A stretch of DNA of 26,740 nt, taken from positions 1-26,740 of the forward strand of contig DGRR01000195.1 of assembly GCA_002389995.1 (NCBI GenBank). Reading direction: 5' to 3'. The position numbers and the translations under genes are program-made. Numbering within the stretch: position 1 is the stretch's first letter; the number at the start of each line of letters is the position of its first letter. The notes under the pieces are model-generated. The model made no database searches. It saw only the letters and a list, made by a program, of their open reading frames with translations, and was not told the DNA's origin. This stretch comes from Ruminococcus sp. UBA4383. Lineage in GTDB: Bacteria; Bacillota; Clostridia; Oscillospirales; Ruminococcaceae. Positions 14,461 to 22,647 of the stretch are shown one piece after another.

Positions 14461-14588
14461 AATAATTACCTCTTTCAATTTTTTTCTTTGCCTTTCGGCT
14501 TTTGTTTTTGCTTACACTCATATATTCGTTTCAGCGTATCAAAAAGGGACATAAATTTTAAAATTTTCTGAATTTTTTTATGAATCAA

Positions 14589-14616
14589 AAATCCCCGCCA
14601 TTAAGACGGGGATTTT
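14589..14616 (-). terminator. Terminator after secreted-protein copy 2
   Basis: Stem core ATCCCCG (14591-14597) with CGGGGAT (14607-14613), extended by flanking A/T pairs. Read on the minus strand it ends in a run of five Ts, eight bases after the stop of copy 2. It is the counterpart of the hairpin at 14083-14109, with a decayed inner stem. Confidence 0.75.
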
Positions 14617-14623
14617 TTACTTA

Positions 14624-14971
14624 TTACCAGAATGTAAAGAAATCACAAACCTTATCCCACCAGCTCTTTTCAACTTCAACTGTTGTTCCGTCAGCAGTAG
14701 TAGTTGTAGTTGTCTGTTTCTTGATGTGTCTTGTTGTGTGTCTTGATGTTACTCTTAAAGTAAATCTTGCAGTAGGTCTTGAAAGACGCTGTCCGCAGTT
14801 ATCAAAAACAAGATTTGAAGTCATTGTGTGCTTTTCTGTTCCGGGAACTTCCATAATGACTGCGGCAGGTGTTGTCTTTGCGCTTGCGGAGATTGATACT
14901 GTCGGAATTGCTAAACTTGTTGCCATTGTCATAACTGCCATAGCGGCTGCGATTTTGTTTGTTTTTTTCAT
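14624..14971 (-). CDS. Small secreted protein, tandem copy 2 (115 aa)
   Basis: Paralogue of the gene at 14119-14460, with the same start logic (ATG at 14971 after AGAGGT). The signal peptide differs from copy 1 at only two positions (Gly to Ser, Ala to Val). The first mature block (KTTPAAVIMEVPGTEKHTMT, one residue run) is identical, and the Cys block reads FDNCGQRLSRP. The middle is different and more basic and Thr-rich (RFTLRVTSRHTTRH, then KKQ and a Thr run), and the tail is VEVEKSWWDKVCDFFTFW. Both Cys residues are kept. The pattern of conserved ends and variable middle argues that both copies are real expressed genes. Function unknown. Confidence 0.72.
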   Translation of the reverse strand: MKKTNKIAAAMAVMTMATSLAIPTVSISASAKTTPAAVIMEVPGTEKHTMTSNLVFDNCGQRLSRPTARFTLRVTSRHTTRHIKKQTTTTTTADGTTVEVEKSWWDKVCDFFTFW

Positions 14972-15086
14972 AATAATTACCTCTTTCAATTTTTTTCTTT
15001 GCCTTTCGGCTTTTGTTTTTGCTTACACTCATATATTCGTTTCAGCGTATCAAAAAGGGACATTTTCTGAAATTTTTTTATGAATC

Positions 15087-15117
15087 AAAAATCCCCGTCA
15101 CGAGGACGAGGATTTTT
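15087..15117 (-). terminator. Terminator of the MFS/spermidine synthase-like gene
   Basis: An A/T-flanked stem of about 12 bp with one mismatch (15087-15099 with 15104-15116), overlapping the stop codon of the minus-strand gene and followed on that strand by a T-run. It also marks the right edge of the tandem duplication. Confidence 0.7.
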
Positions 15118-16717
15118 ATTTGAGAAGTCCCTGTATTCCTTCTTCCTTGAATACTTTCTTGTAATGTACAAGTTCTTCCTGTATCAAATCATCTATAACG
15201 CTCATTCCGAGCAGTTCAACGGGGGCTTTGTCATCAGTGAAAATATTATTTCCGCCCGTATATTTTACAAGTCCGTCATTTACACGGCTCATTATTGAAT
15301 ATAGGCTTCCGTCTGATATTTCTTCTGATTTTTCACGGAATGTATTTATCATATCGGGATTGTCAGAGGCAAAAAGTTCCCTGTTTGTAGAGCCTGAAAC
15401 ATCAACGGTATAAACATTTTCAAACAGGCTTGCGATAGTATCGGAAAGCCATGTATTTATTCCGTCTGATTTTTCTGAACGCATATTCATATTGACTACC
15501 ATAACGCCGTTTTCTTTGAGATGTTCATGCACAAGCGAGAAAAATTCCTTTGACGACATCTGAAACGGTATAGTTATATCCTGATATGCGTCAACCATTA
15601 TAACATCATATTTTTTATCGCATACATTCAGAAATGCCCGTCCGTCATAGGTTGTTACAGGTATATCGTCAGGTAGTTCAAAATATTCATGTGCAAGGGC
15701 TGTGATTTTCTCATCTATTTCAACACCTTCTGCCGTTACATTTTCAAAATATGCCCTGCACTGTTTCGCATAAGTACCTGTTCCCATGCCGAGGACAAGT
15801 ATATCGGTGCCGTTTCCGTCATATCCTGCCATAAGCGGTGCAGCCATGGCATAATCATAATAAAGCCCTGTAAGTTCTCCTGATTTCATATATACAGACT
15901 GCACTCCGAAAAGTACATTTGTGGAAAGTGCAGTCATTCTCTCATTATCCGAAACCTGTAAATAATTATATATTGATTCTCCCTCATAGGCTAAATCATT
16001 CTGCCAGAATGCAAATCCTACCGACTGCGAAAGTACTCCGAAAACTGCAAACAGAACCGATGCGGCAATTACTTTAATCTTTTTTCTTTTTGCACTGATA
16101 AAATATACTATTCCCAGAATGAGAAGTATTCCCGAAAATATAAGAAATGTCGCAGAAGTTCCCACAGCAGGTATTGATATGAACGTAGGCACAAAAGTTC
16201 CGATTATACTTCCTATCGTATTGAATGCGCCCAGAGTTCCGACAGTTTTTCCGCTGTCGTTTATATTTTCAACTGTATACCGTGCAAGCGAAGGCGTTAC
16301 CGTTCCAAGCAGAAAAAGCGGATACACAAATACAACCATACACGTTATCAATGCCGCCCATATCAGGAAATTTGTGCTTACCGTCACCACAAGAAGCGCA
16401 GATACTCCCAGTATTACGAATTTCCCAGCAAACGGAATAGCTGCCGTCCAGACTGCCGCAACAATTATCCTGAAATAAAGCTTGTCAGGGTCAGGATTCT
16501 TGTCAGCACTTTTTCCGCCATAGATGTTGCCCAGTGCCATAGCTATCATGATAGTACCTATAATTATAGTCCAGACTATCTGCGAGGAACTGAAATACGG
16601 AGCTAACAGACGGCTTGCACCGAGTTCAACTGCCATTACCGACATACCCGAAAAAAATTCCGTAAGATACAGATAATATTTATTCTTTAAAATTTTTGGC
16701 GTGTTATCCAGATACAT
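15116..16717 (-). CDS. Membrane-fused spermidine synthase-like protein (MFS-like + SAM-binding)
   Basis: About 533 residues in two parts. Residues 1-235 hold seven or eight membrane spans resembling half an MFS transporter (FFSGMSVMAVELGASRLLAP is the typical opening). Residues about 245-530 are a spermidine synthase/methyltransferase fold with LVLGMGTGTYAKQ as the SAM-type loop, an acidic GVEIDEKI, DGRAFL and VDAYQD. Such fused proteins are widespread and mostly of unproven activity; true polyamine synthesis is uncertain. The start is awkward: AAGGAG runs into GTGATG, leaving only two bases before the ATG at 16717, so the true start may be slightly downstream. It follows radA on the same strand behind a hairpin at 16739-16815. 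Confidence 0.82.
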   Translation of the reverse strand: MYLDNTPKILKNKYYLYLTEFFSGMSVMAVELGASRLLAPYFSSSQIVWTIIIGTIMIAMALGNIYGGKSADKNPDPDKLYFRIIVAAVWTAAIPFAGKFVILGVSALLVVTVSTNFLIWAALITCMVVFVYPLFLLGTVTPSLARYTVENINDSGKTVGTLGAFNTIGSIIGTFVPTFISIPAVGTSATFLIFSGILLILGIVYFISAKRKKIKVIAASVLFAVFGVLSQSVGFAFWQNDLAYEGESIYNYLQVSDNERMTALSTNVLFGVQSVYMKSGELTGLYYDYAMAAPLMAGYDGNGTDILVLGMGTGTYAKQCRAYFENVTAEGVEIDEKITALAHEYFELPDDIPVTTYDGRAFLNVCDKKYDVIMVDAYQDITIPFQMSSKEFFSLVHEHLKENGVMVVNMNMRSEKSDGINTWLSDTIASLFENVYTVDVSGSTNRELFASDNPDMINTFREKSEEISDGSLYSIMSRVNDGLVKYTGGNNIFTDDKAPVELLGMSVIDDLIQEELVHYKKVFKEEGIQGLLK

Positions 16718-16738
16718 CACTCCTTATTTAAAATCGTC

Positions 16739-16815
16739 AAAATCCGCCATTTAAGCCCTGACATTTCATTCACTCCGCTGTCGCTGCGTTCATTCCCATG
16801 TCAGGGGCGGATTTT
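16739..16815 (-). terminator. Large nested inverted repeat after radA
   Basis: An outer stem (AAAATCCGC, 16739-16747, with 16807-16815) and inner stem (CCCTGACAT, 16756-16764, with 16798-16806) enclose a 33-base GC-rich loop. On the minus strand it follows the radA stop by 12 bases and ends in TTTT, so it may terminate radA. The long structured loop is unusual for a simple terminator and may be a small dispersed repeat. Confidence 0.5.
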
Positions 16816-16827
16816 TCCTCAATTTAA

Positions 16828-18195
16828 TCACTGTATAGAGGAAAATGCCTGTCTTAATGTAGATGCAGGTATTATTTCTATTTCGTATTCATTGGGATTT
16901 ATTGAAGATGCAGACTGTTTCGGAATTATGCATTTTGTAAAGCCCATTCTTTCAGCCTCACGGATACGCTGAGTTATATGTGATACTGAGCGTATTTCTC
17001 CGCCGAGTCCTATTTCTCCGAATGCCACAAGCTGTTCATCAATCTGTTTGTCCATTATTGCCGAATACAATGACATTGCCACGGGCAAATCCCCCGCAGG
17101 CTCATCAAGTCTGAATCCGCCTACTATGTTTAAATATACGTCAAGTGAACCGAGAAAAATTCCGAGTCTTTTTTCAAGAACGGCAATTATTATATAAAGC
17201 CTGTTATAGTCGAAACCTGTTGCCATTCTGCGGGGGGCGGAATAGCTTGTTTTAGCCGCAAGTGCCTGAACTTCCGCAAGAATCGGTCTTGTACCCTCCA
17301 TTACGCAGGCTACACAAGTTCCCGAAACATTATGCGGTCTGCCCGATAAAAGCATCTGTGAAGGGTTTGCAACTTCCGCAAGACCCTTGTCAATCATCTC
17401 AAAAACACCTATTTCATTAGTTGAACCGAAACGGTTTTTGACTGCTCTCAGTATGCGGTAACTCTGATGCCTCTCACCCTCAAAGTGCAGTACAGCATCA
17501 ACTATATGCTCCATGACCTTAGGACCTGCGATAGCACCGTCCTTATTTACATGACCAACTATTATAATGGGGATTTCACGGTCTTTTGCGGTATGCATGA
17601 ATAAATTCGTACATTCCCTCACCTGTGTGAGACTTCCCGGACTTGACGATATACCCTGTATGCACATTGTCTGGATTGAATCTATTATGGCGATATCGGG
17701 TGAACTGTCCGAAATAGTCTGTGCAACGGCTTCCGCATCGGTAGCAGTGAGAATATACAGGTTTTCGGTATCAACACCAAGTCTTTTCGCTCTCAGTTTG
17801 ATTTGTCTTGCGGATTCCTCGCCTGATATATACAGTACGGAATGTTCTTCTCCGAGAAACTGACATATCTGCAAGAGGAGCGTACTTTTTCCGATACCGG
17901 GTTCACCGCCGAGAAGTACAAGAGAACCCTTTACAAGTCCTCCTCCGAGTACCCTGTTAAGTTCCCCCAGTCCCGTATCATAGCGCACATCATCTTCAAC
18001 GCCTATATCTTCGAGTTCGAGGATATTTTCCGACAAATCGGGAGCTGAACGGGCTGTATTGCCTTTTGACGCAGGTTTTTCCGCAATTTCCTCCTCAAAA
18101 CTGTTCCATGCACCGCAGGAGGGGCATTTCCCGTTCCATTTTGAACTTTCATAACCGCACTGATTGCAGGTATATATATATTTTGATTTAGCCAT
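16828..18195 (-). CDS. radA: DNA repair protein RadA/Sms
   Basis: A branch-migration ATPase related to RecA that works with recombination intermediates. All expected parts are visible in 455 residues: an N-terminal zinc finger with Cys10, Cys13, Cys24 and Cys27; Walker A GGEPGIGKST at 96-105; a Walker B-like IAIIDSIQTM near 168-177; the RadA-specific KNRFG at 253-257; and a C-terminal Lon-protease-like domain (VGGFRLDEPAGDLPVAMSLYSA region) without a requirement for protease activity. The start is one base after the stop of the upstream lipoprotein gene and has only a weak ribosome binding site, so translation is probably coupled. Length and motif order are normal. Confidence 0.97.
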   Translation of the reverse strand: MAKSKYIYTCNQCGYESSKWNGKCPSCGAWNSFEEEIAEKPASKGNTARSAPDLSENILELEDIGVEDDVRYDTGLGELNRVLGGGLVKGSLVLLGGEPGIGKSTLLLQICQFLGEEHSVLYISGEESARQIKLRAKRLGVDTENLYILTATDAEAVAQTISDSSPDIAIIDSIQTMCIQGISSSPGSLTQVRECTNLFMHTAKDREIPIIIVGHVNKDGAIAGPKVMEHIVDAVLHFEGERHQSYRILRAVKNRFGSTNEIGVFEMIDKGLAEVANPSQMLLSGRPHNVSGTCVACVMEGTRPILAEVQALAAKTSYSAPRRMATGFDYNRLYIIIAVLEKRLGIFLGSLDVYLNIVGGFRLDEPAGDLPVAMSLYSAIMDKQIDEQLVAFGEIGLGGEIRSVSHITQRIREAERMGFTKCIIPKQSASSINPNEYEIEIIPASTLRQAFSSIQ

Positions 18196-18196
18196 A

Positions 18197-19273
18197 TTAT
18201 TTAAAAGTCTTTACAATATTTTCTTCTGTGAGCAGATATTTTCTTCCGAACTGCATGATATTTCCTGAACTTTTGTAGTTATCAGCCGAAAAATCGGCAG
18301 AATCAAGACTCCAGTAGGTATTTCCGCCTGAGGTTGAGACATAGAACACATTCTTTTCTATATCAAACCATATAACTCCTCCGCCCTTGTAATCGCCTTC
18401 AAGTTCTTTGAGTTCGTTGTCTGAGAAATAATATATTTTGCAGGCTGAATCTTCGGAAGACCCTTCCGATACAATGAGTTCGGGAGTTTCATCATTGTTG
18501 AGGTCGCAGAGTTCAAATGCGGGTTTAAGTTCGTTGTCCTCGGAATTTGTAACTGCTGACGAAAGAAGTTTCTTACAGCTTTCTTTCTGCTGTGAATTGA
18601 GAACCGCACCCCAGCTTTCCGAACACTGTATAGCATAGTCGATTGTTTCCGAGCCGAAAGTATATTTTCTTCCGAGCATTTCGGTATATTTGTCTTTATA
18701 TTCTTTGAGTGCCGCATCATATTCGGGGAGCGAAACGTCCTCGTCATTGATTTTATGCGCTATTACAGCACCGTTTGAAGCTGATGCGGTATTGTCATAA
18801 TAGGTCATGACTTCTGAAAATTCGGAATTTACAAAACTAAGATATTTTCCTATGACGAAACCGCTGCCCTGAAATTCATCGCATACTATTGCCATATCGG
18901 GGATATATCCGACTTTTCCGTTATTGCCGTAAGAGCCGAGACTGTGAACAGAGCCGTTTACAGAGGTATATACTTCACATTTTGTAGTTCTGTCACCGTT
19001 GGGAGATATTATAAGTTCGGGAGTGCCGTCATTGGTTATATCATAGAGTTCAAACATTGATTCGTTGCCCTCATCAGAGGAATAATCCGAACTTTTCATA
19101 AATTCTGTAAGTTTTGAGTTGTAAACATACTGCCAGTCAAAAACAATGCTTCTGGGTGATATTTTCACTGTTTCTTCAACAGCAGACTCCTCCTTATTCT
19201 GTTCCTGACAGCCGAAAGCTGTGCAGGCGCAGAGAAGTGCCGCTGTCAATGATAATATTCTTAATTTTTTCAC
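18197..19273 (-). CDS. Putative lipoprotein with duplicated Asp/Asn-rich (EF-hand-like) motifs
   Basis: A 358-residue exported protein. The GTG at 19273 is used because GGAGG lies 8 bases upstream; the ATG at 19288 overlaps that site. Residues 1-22 are a lipoprotein-type signal (MKKLRILSLTAALLCAC), with Cys16 or Cys22 as possible lipid attachment sites; neither lipobox is perfect. Two homologous modules contain DITNDGTPELI (from Asp78) and DLNNDETPELI (from Asp257), short acidic loops like those in VCBS/FG-GAP or EF-hand calcium sites. Such proteins are common in Ruminococcus-like genomes and uncharacterised. It sits one base upstream of radA, yet has an unrelated, surface role by prediction. 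Confidence 0.75.
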   Translation of the reverse strand: MKKLRILSLTAALLCACTAFGCQEQNKEESAVEETVKISPRSIVFDWQYVYNSKLTEFMKSSDYSSDEGNESMFELYDITNDGTPELIISPNGDRTTKCEVYTSVNGSVHSLGSYGNNGKVGYIPDMAIVCDEFQGSGFVIGKYLSFVNSEFSEVMTYYDNTASASNGAVIAHKINDEDVSLPEYDAALKEYKDKYTEMLGRKYTFGSETIDYAIQCSESWGAVLNSQQKESCKKLLSSAVTNSEDNELKPAFELCDLNNDETPELIVSEGSSEDSACKIYYFSDNELKELEGDYKGGGVIWFDIEKNVFYVSTSGGNTYWSLDSADFSADNYKSSGNIMQFGRKYLLTEENIVKTFK

Positions 19274-19392
19274 AATTAAGTCCTCCATTGATTATTTCCG
19301 TTCAAATCCGCATATGCGGGAAATATGGATATGATTCCTGCGGGCAGACAAAATATACTTGCACCGTACAGTCTCCCGTTGTCCGTCATGCC
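19274..19392 (-). promoter_or_regulatory. Possible structured leader of the lipoprotein/radA transcript
   Basis: About 120 bases lie between the predicted transcription start and the GTG. On the minus strand CGGACAA (19385-19379) can pair with TTGTCTG (19351-19345), with one G-T wobble. The adjacent CGGG (19378-19375) can pair with CCCG (19344-19341), giving a pseudoknot-like arrangement. A further small hairpin, CCGCATATGCGG, lies at 19308-19319. I do not recognise a known riboswitch class. Confidence 0.3.
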
Positions 19393-19398
19393 AATAGT

Positions 19399-19440
19399 AG
19401 TATAGCATATCTTTCCGAAATTTGTCAAGTACAATGACAA
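19399..19440 (-). promoter_or_regulatory. Promoter and inverted repeat for the lipoprotein/radA operon
   Basis: On the minus strand TTGACA (19428-19423), 18-base spacer, TATACT (19404-19399). The -35 element lies in an inverted repeat TTGTCA (19422-19427), 7 bases, TGACAA (19435-19440), a candidate operator. Confidence 0.55.
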
Positions 19441-19513
19441 GTTTTGCGTTTTGTAAAAATATAATTGAATTAACTATATTTCCGCTGTTTAAGTTGCCTG
19501 TGCATAAATCCTG

Positions 19514-19627
19514 TATCTTTATTTAAGATATATTTTTATCTTTTTAAATAGATAACATACATATCTTTTGTGTATTTCTACAAATTTTATTTTTTCTCTT
19601 TATTACACCGTCAGTTTATGTTATAAT
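19514..19627 (+). promoter_or_regulatory. AT-rich region with phased TATCT/AGATA motifs and a weak promoter
   Basis: The 222 bases between the divergent promoter at 19399-19440 and the next gene hold no ORF. Alternating TATCTT and AAGATA motifs occur at 19514, 19525, 19537, 19550 and 19562, spaced 11-13 bases, about one helical turn. TATAAT at 19622-19627 is a good -10, but no convincing -35 is in place (TTACAC at 19603 is too close), so an activator may be needed. Confidence 0.4.
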
Positions 19628-19662
19628 TATATCAGATATAATTTGTAAAGGGAGGTATGGAT

Positions 19663-21348
19663 ATGTCAAATGTAAGCTATGGCGACCTGAAAGATTTTTT
19701 AATAGAAATGGAAGCCGTCTATGATACCCTTTTCGGTGATGTTGAAGCCCCTGTATCGGAAATCTGTACTAAACTCCGCATAGGCAGACTCGATGTCCGT
19801 TTCTATGACAACCCTGAAAAGGAAAAATCAGGCGAGTGCGAAAAAAGAGTATTCTATCAGTCTCCTGACTGTGATATGGAAAACTTCATCTGCGAACGCC
19901 GTGTCACAAATATCTCAAATGTGGTGGTCTATACCGTCTATAAGCTCAAAAACAGCCCCGACTGGGACAACGATGAAAAAGAATGCATAAAACTCGTCAT
20001 AACTATGCTTTTCGTATTCAACGGAAGAAGCAGACTTATGGATTTAAGTTACAGATTAAGCTTCTATGACCCGGACCTCGATATACATAATCTCAAAGCC
20101 TTTATGCGTAAATCAGGCGAACTGCTCGCCTCAGGAAAAATTTTCGGATATACCGCAATATATCTCAACCTTAAAAGATTTTCAGTCGTGAATCTCCAGA
20201 TAGGCAGAGAAAACGGCACTCGCATGATGAAACGCTATATAGAATATATTTCCTCATTCATGGACAGCGATGACGAAATTGCCGCAAGAATCGGCGGCGA
20301 TAATTTCGCAGTCCTCGTAAAAAACGAAAACTTAAATTCCATAATCGAGGCTATAAACGGTACTTACCTCATCTATGACGATTCAACGGGAGACAGAATA
20401 TTTATATCAGCTACCGCAGGTATATACGAAATAGACGGAAAAATTCCCCTCCATTCCCCTACCGATATAATGGACAGAATAAGTATAGCTTTCAGTGCCG
20501 CAAAAAACCGCACAAAACATAATACCGCCTATTTCGATGAAGTAATGATGAACAGAAGCCGAAAAGAACTCCATATCAGCTCCGCTTTCAGAAATGCTGT
20601 AAATAATGAGGAATTTCTCGTCTACTATCAGCCGAAAGTTTCTATGGAAAATTATAAAATATGCGGTGCGGAAGCCCTGTGCCGCTGGAAACATCAGGGG
20701 AAACTCGTTCCGCCTTCGGACTTTATCCCCATTCTCGAAAGAGGTATGGAAATATGCCACCTCGATTTCTATATGCTCGACCACGTTTGCAGAGATATCA
20801 GAAAATGGCTCGATGCAGGAAAAAAAGTCGTGAAAATATCCGTGAACCTTTCAAGACGACACCTTTCAAATGTCTCCCTGCTCCATGATATCCTCGAAAC
20901 TATCGACAAAAACAATGTCCCTCATGAATATATTGAACTCGAACTGACCGAAACTACAACAGATGTTGAATTTAACGTCCTCAAAGAACTCATAAGCGGT
21001 TTGCAGGCAGCGGGAATTTCTACCTCGGTAGACGATTTCGGCGTGGGATATTCTTCACTTACTCTCATCAAAGATATCTCATGGGACGTTCTAAAAATAG
21101 ACAAAAGCTTTCTCCCGGAAGCAGGCGAAAAATATGACCGCAAAAAGAAAATAATGCTCAGGCACGTTGTCGCTATCGCTCAGGAAATAGGTCTTGAATG
21201 TGTCGCAGAAGGCGTTGAAACAAAAGAACAGGTCGAACTTCTCAAATCAGACTGCTGCAATATAGTTCAGGGATTCTATTTCGACAAGCCCCTGCCTGCG
21301 GACGAATTTGAAAAGCGTCTTAACAACTATCAGTACTTTGTCATATAA
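19663..21348 (+). CDS. GGDEF-EAL protein: degenerate cyclase, predicted active c-di-GMP phosphodiesterase
   Basis: A 561-residue cytoplasmic protein. The start at 19663 is preferred because GGAGG (19651-19655) is 7 bases upstream; the ATG at 19657 is too close. Residues 1-125 are an unrecognised N-terminal, possibly sensory, region. Residues about 135-290 are a GGDEF domain with decayed catalytic positions: GGDNF at 211-215, Asn for the metal Asp, and GT for the usual GD. Residues about 305-560 are an EAL domain with its usual ligands: EAL 337-339, Asn395, ELTE ending Glu430, Asp457-Asp458, KIDK 478-481, EGVE 516-519 and Gln536. It should therefore hydrolyse c-di-GMP to pGpG. It lies 23 bases before pyrC with no terminator or promoter between. 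Confidence 0.9.
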   Translation: MSNVSYGDLKDFLIEMEAVYDTLFGDVEAPVSEICTKLRIGRLDVRFYDNPEKEKSGECEKRVFYQSPDCDMENFICERRVTNISNVVVYTVYKLKNSPDWDNDEKECIKLVITMLFVFNGRSRLMDLSYRLSFYDPDLDIHNLKAFMRKSGELLASGKIFGYTAIYLNLKRFSVVNLQIGRENGTRMMKRYIEYISSFMDSDDEIAARIGGDNFAVLVKNENLNSIIEAINGTYLIYDDSTGDRIFISATAGIYEIDGKIPLHSPTDIMDRISIAFSAAKNRTKHNTAYFDEVMMNRSRKELHISSAFRNAVNNEEFLVYYQPKVSMENYKICGAEALCRWKHQGKLVPPSDFIPILERGMEICHLDFYMLDHVCRDIRKWLDAGKKVVKISVNLSRRHLSNVSLLHDILETIDKNNVPHEYIELELTETTTDVEFNVLKELISGLQAAGISTSVDDFGVGYSSLTLIKDISWDVLKIDKSFLPEAGEKYDRKKKIMLRHVVAIAQEIGLECVAEGVETKEQVELLKSDCCNIVQGFYFDKPLPADEFEKRLNNYQYFVI

Positions 21349-21371
21349 TTATAAACCAACAGGAGGTAATT

Positions 21372-22643
21372 ATGTCATCAATCTTAATAAAAAATATCCG
21401 TGCAGTCGATACTAAAAACGATATCCTTACAGATGTCCTCATCAATGACGGAATAATAACCGAAATCGGCAATAATATCAAAAGCGGTGCAGATGAACTC
21501 ATAGACGGCACCGACCTCGTTCTCATGCCTTCAATATTCGATATGCACGTTCATTTCCGTGACCCCGGTCAGACCGAAAAGGAAGATGTCCTCACAGGCT
21601 GCGCCGCCGCCCTCGCAGGAGGTGTCACAGGCGTTCTCGCTATGCCAAATACAAAACCTGCCTGCGACAATCCCGAAATTATAAAATATATCAGGGATAA
21701 AGCCGCTGATACAGGCGTTGATGTCTACCCCGTAGGCTGTATCACTCAGGGTATGAAAGGCGAAACTCTCTGCGATTATGATGCACTTAAAAATGCAGGC
21801 TGTATCTGCATATCAGATGACGGCAGACCTGTCGAAAATGCCGAAATGATGCGTAAAGCCCTCGAACTCTCCAACAAAAACGGTCTGCTTGTCGCTTCAC
21901 ACTGCGAAGATTTGAATATAATAAACGGCGGTATCATGAACAAGGGCGAAACTTCCGAAAAACTCGGTGTCAAAGGTATGGACAGAGCTTCGGAGGACTA
22001 TATCACCGCAAGGGAAATTATCCTCGCCTCCTCCGTAAATTCAAGAATACATATCTGCCATGTAAGCACTGAGGGAAGTACAGCTATAATAAGATTCGCA
22101 AAGTCAAGAGGTATAAAAGTTACCTGCGAAACTGCTCCCCATTATTTCATGCTCACTGACAAGCTCCTCGAAAAACGTGACGCAGATTACCGAATGAATC
22201 CACCCCTCAGAACTCCCGATGACGTAAAGGCTGTTATTGAAGGCATTAAGGACGGCACTATCGACTGTATCATCACTGACCATGCCCCTCATACCGCACA
22301 GCAGAAAGCTGATTTTGAAAAAGCTCCCAACGGTGTCGTAGGTCTTGAAACTTCTCTCGCAGCAGCACTTACAGCTTTATACCATACGGGCGAAGTTCCG
22401 CTGAAAAAAATTATCGAACTCATGTGCGTAAATCCCAGAAGAATACTCGGTCTTGAAATCCCTGCCATTCAGGTCGGAAAAACCGCTGACCTCATTGTTG
22501 CGGATATAAACAGAAAATGGACTGTCGAACCAGAAAAGCTTCACTCCAAATCACATAACTCCGTTTTCAAGGGTATGACCCTTACAGGCAAAAACCTTGT
22601 AACTATATCAAAAGGTATCATAAGATACGACGAAAGGAAGTAA
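21372..22643 (+). CDS. pyrC: Dihydroorotase
   Basis: Third step of pyrimidine synthesis, closing carbamoyl aspartate to dihydroorotate. The 423 residues fit the class I, multifunctional-type dihydroorotase of Firmicutes. Metal and substrate motifs: DMHVHFRDPGQ with HVH at 59-61, MPNTKP, SDDGRP, HCED, HICHVST, ETAPHYF, RMNPPLR and the C-terminal ITDHAPH. The start follows AGGAGG. It leads the pyr cluster in this window and is separated from pyrF by 4 bases. The PDE gene lies directly upstream. I see no PyrR-type attenuator before it. Confidence 0.97.
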   Translation: MSSILIKNIRAVDTKNDILTDVLINDGIITEIGNNIKSGADELIDGTDLVLMPSIFDMHVHFRDPGQTEKEDVLTGCAAALAGGVTGVLAMPNTKPACDNPEIIKYIRDKAADTGVDVYPVGCITQGMKGETLCDYDALKNAGCICISDDGRPVENAEMMRKALELSNKNGLLVASHCEDLNIINGGIMNKGETSEKLGVKGMDRASEDYITAREIILASSVNSRIHICHVSTEGSTAIIRFAKSRGIKVTCETAPHYFMLTDKLLEKRDADYRMNPPLRTPDDVKAVIEGIKDGTIDCIITDHAPHTAQQKADFEKAPNGVVGLETSLAAALTALYHTGEVPLKKIIELMCVNPRRILGLEIPAIQVGKTADLIVADINRKWTVEPEKLHSKSHNSVFKGMTLTGKNLVTISKGIIRYDERK

Positions 22644-22647
22644 TATT

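Larger units (their letters stand above)
14083..15090. repeat. Tandem duplication, two units of about 505 bp
   Basis: Unit 1 (about 14083-14586) and unit 2 (about 14587-15090) each contain, in minus orientation, an upstream AT-rich leader, a small secreted-protein gene and a hairpin with an ATCCCCG stem. The upstream leader and signal-peptide half are almost identical over about 250 bases (for example 14310-14556 against 14815-15064), while the 3' part of the gene (14170-14290 against 14675-14800) has diverged, with small insertions and deletions. No transposase or target-site feature is present. The pattern looks like duplication followed by selection or gene conversion, not an insertion sequence. 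Confidence 0.9.

Noticed and set aside
14198..14521. Basic ORF in another frame overlapping secreted-protein copy 1 (and its counterpart at 14802-15032).
   Set aside because: It overlaps a gene with a clear signal peptide. Its presence in both units follows from the duplication, and the second copy is cut short, so there is no independent sign of coding.
14580..15083. Plus-strand 167-codon ORF across secreted-protein copy 2.
   Set aside because: It is antisense to the signal-peptide gene and its hydrophobic stretch is the complement of repetitive A/T-rich DNA. No ribosome binding site.
14083..15117. Three similar ATCCCCG hairpins at roughly 500-base intervals suggested a CRISPR-like or repeat array.
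   Set aside because: The intervals contain whole genes, and the hairpins are terminators copied with the duplicated unit. Spacing and structure do not fit CRISPR.
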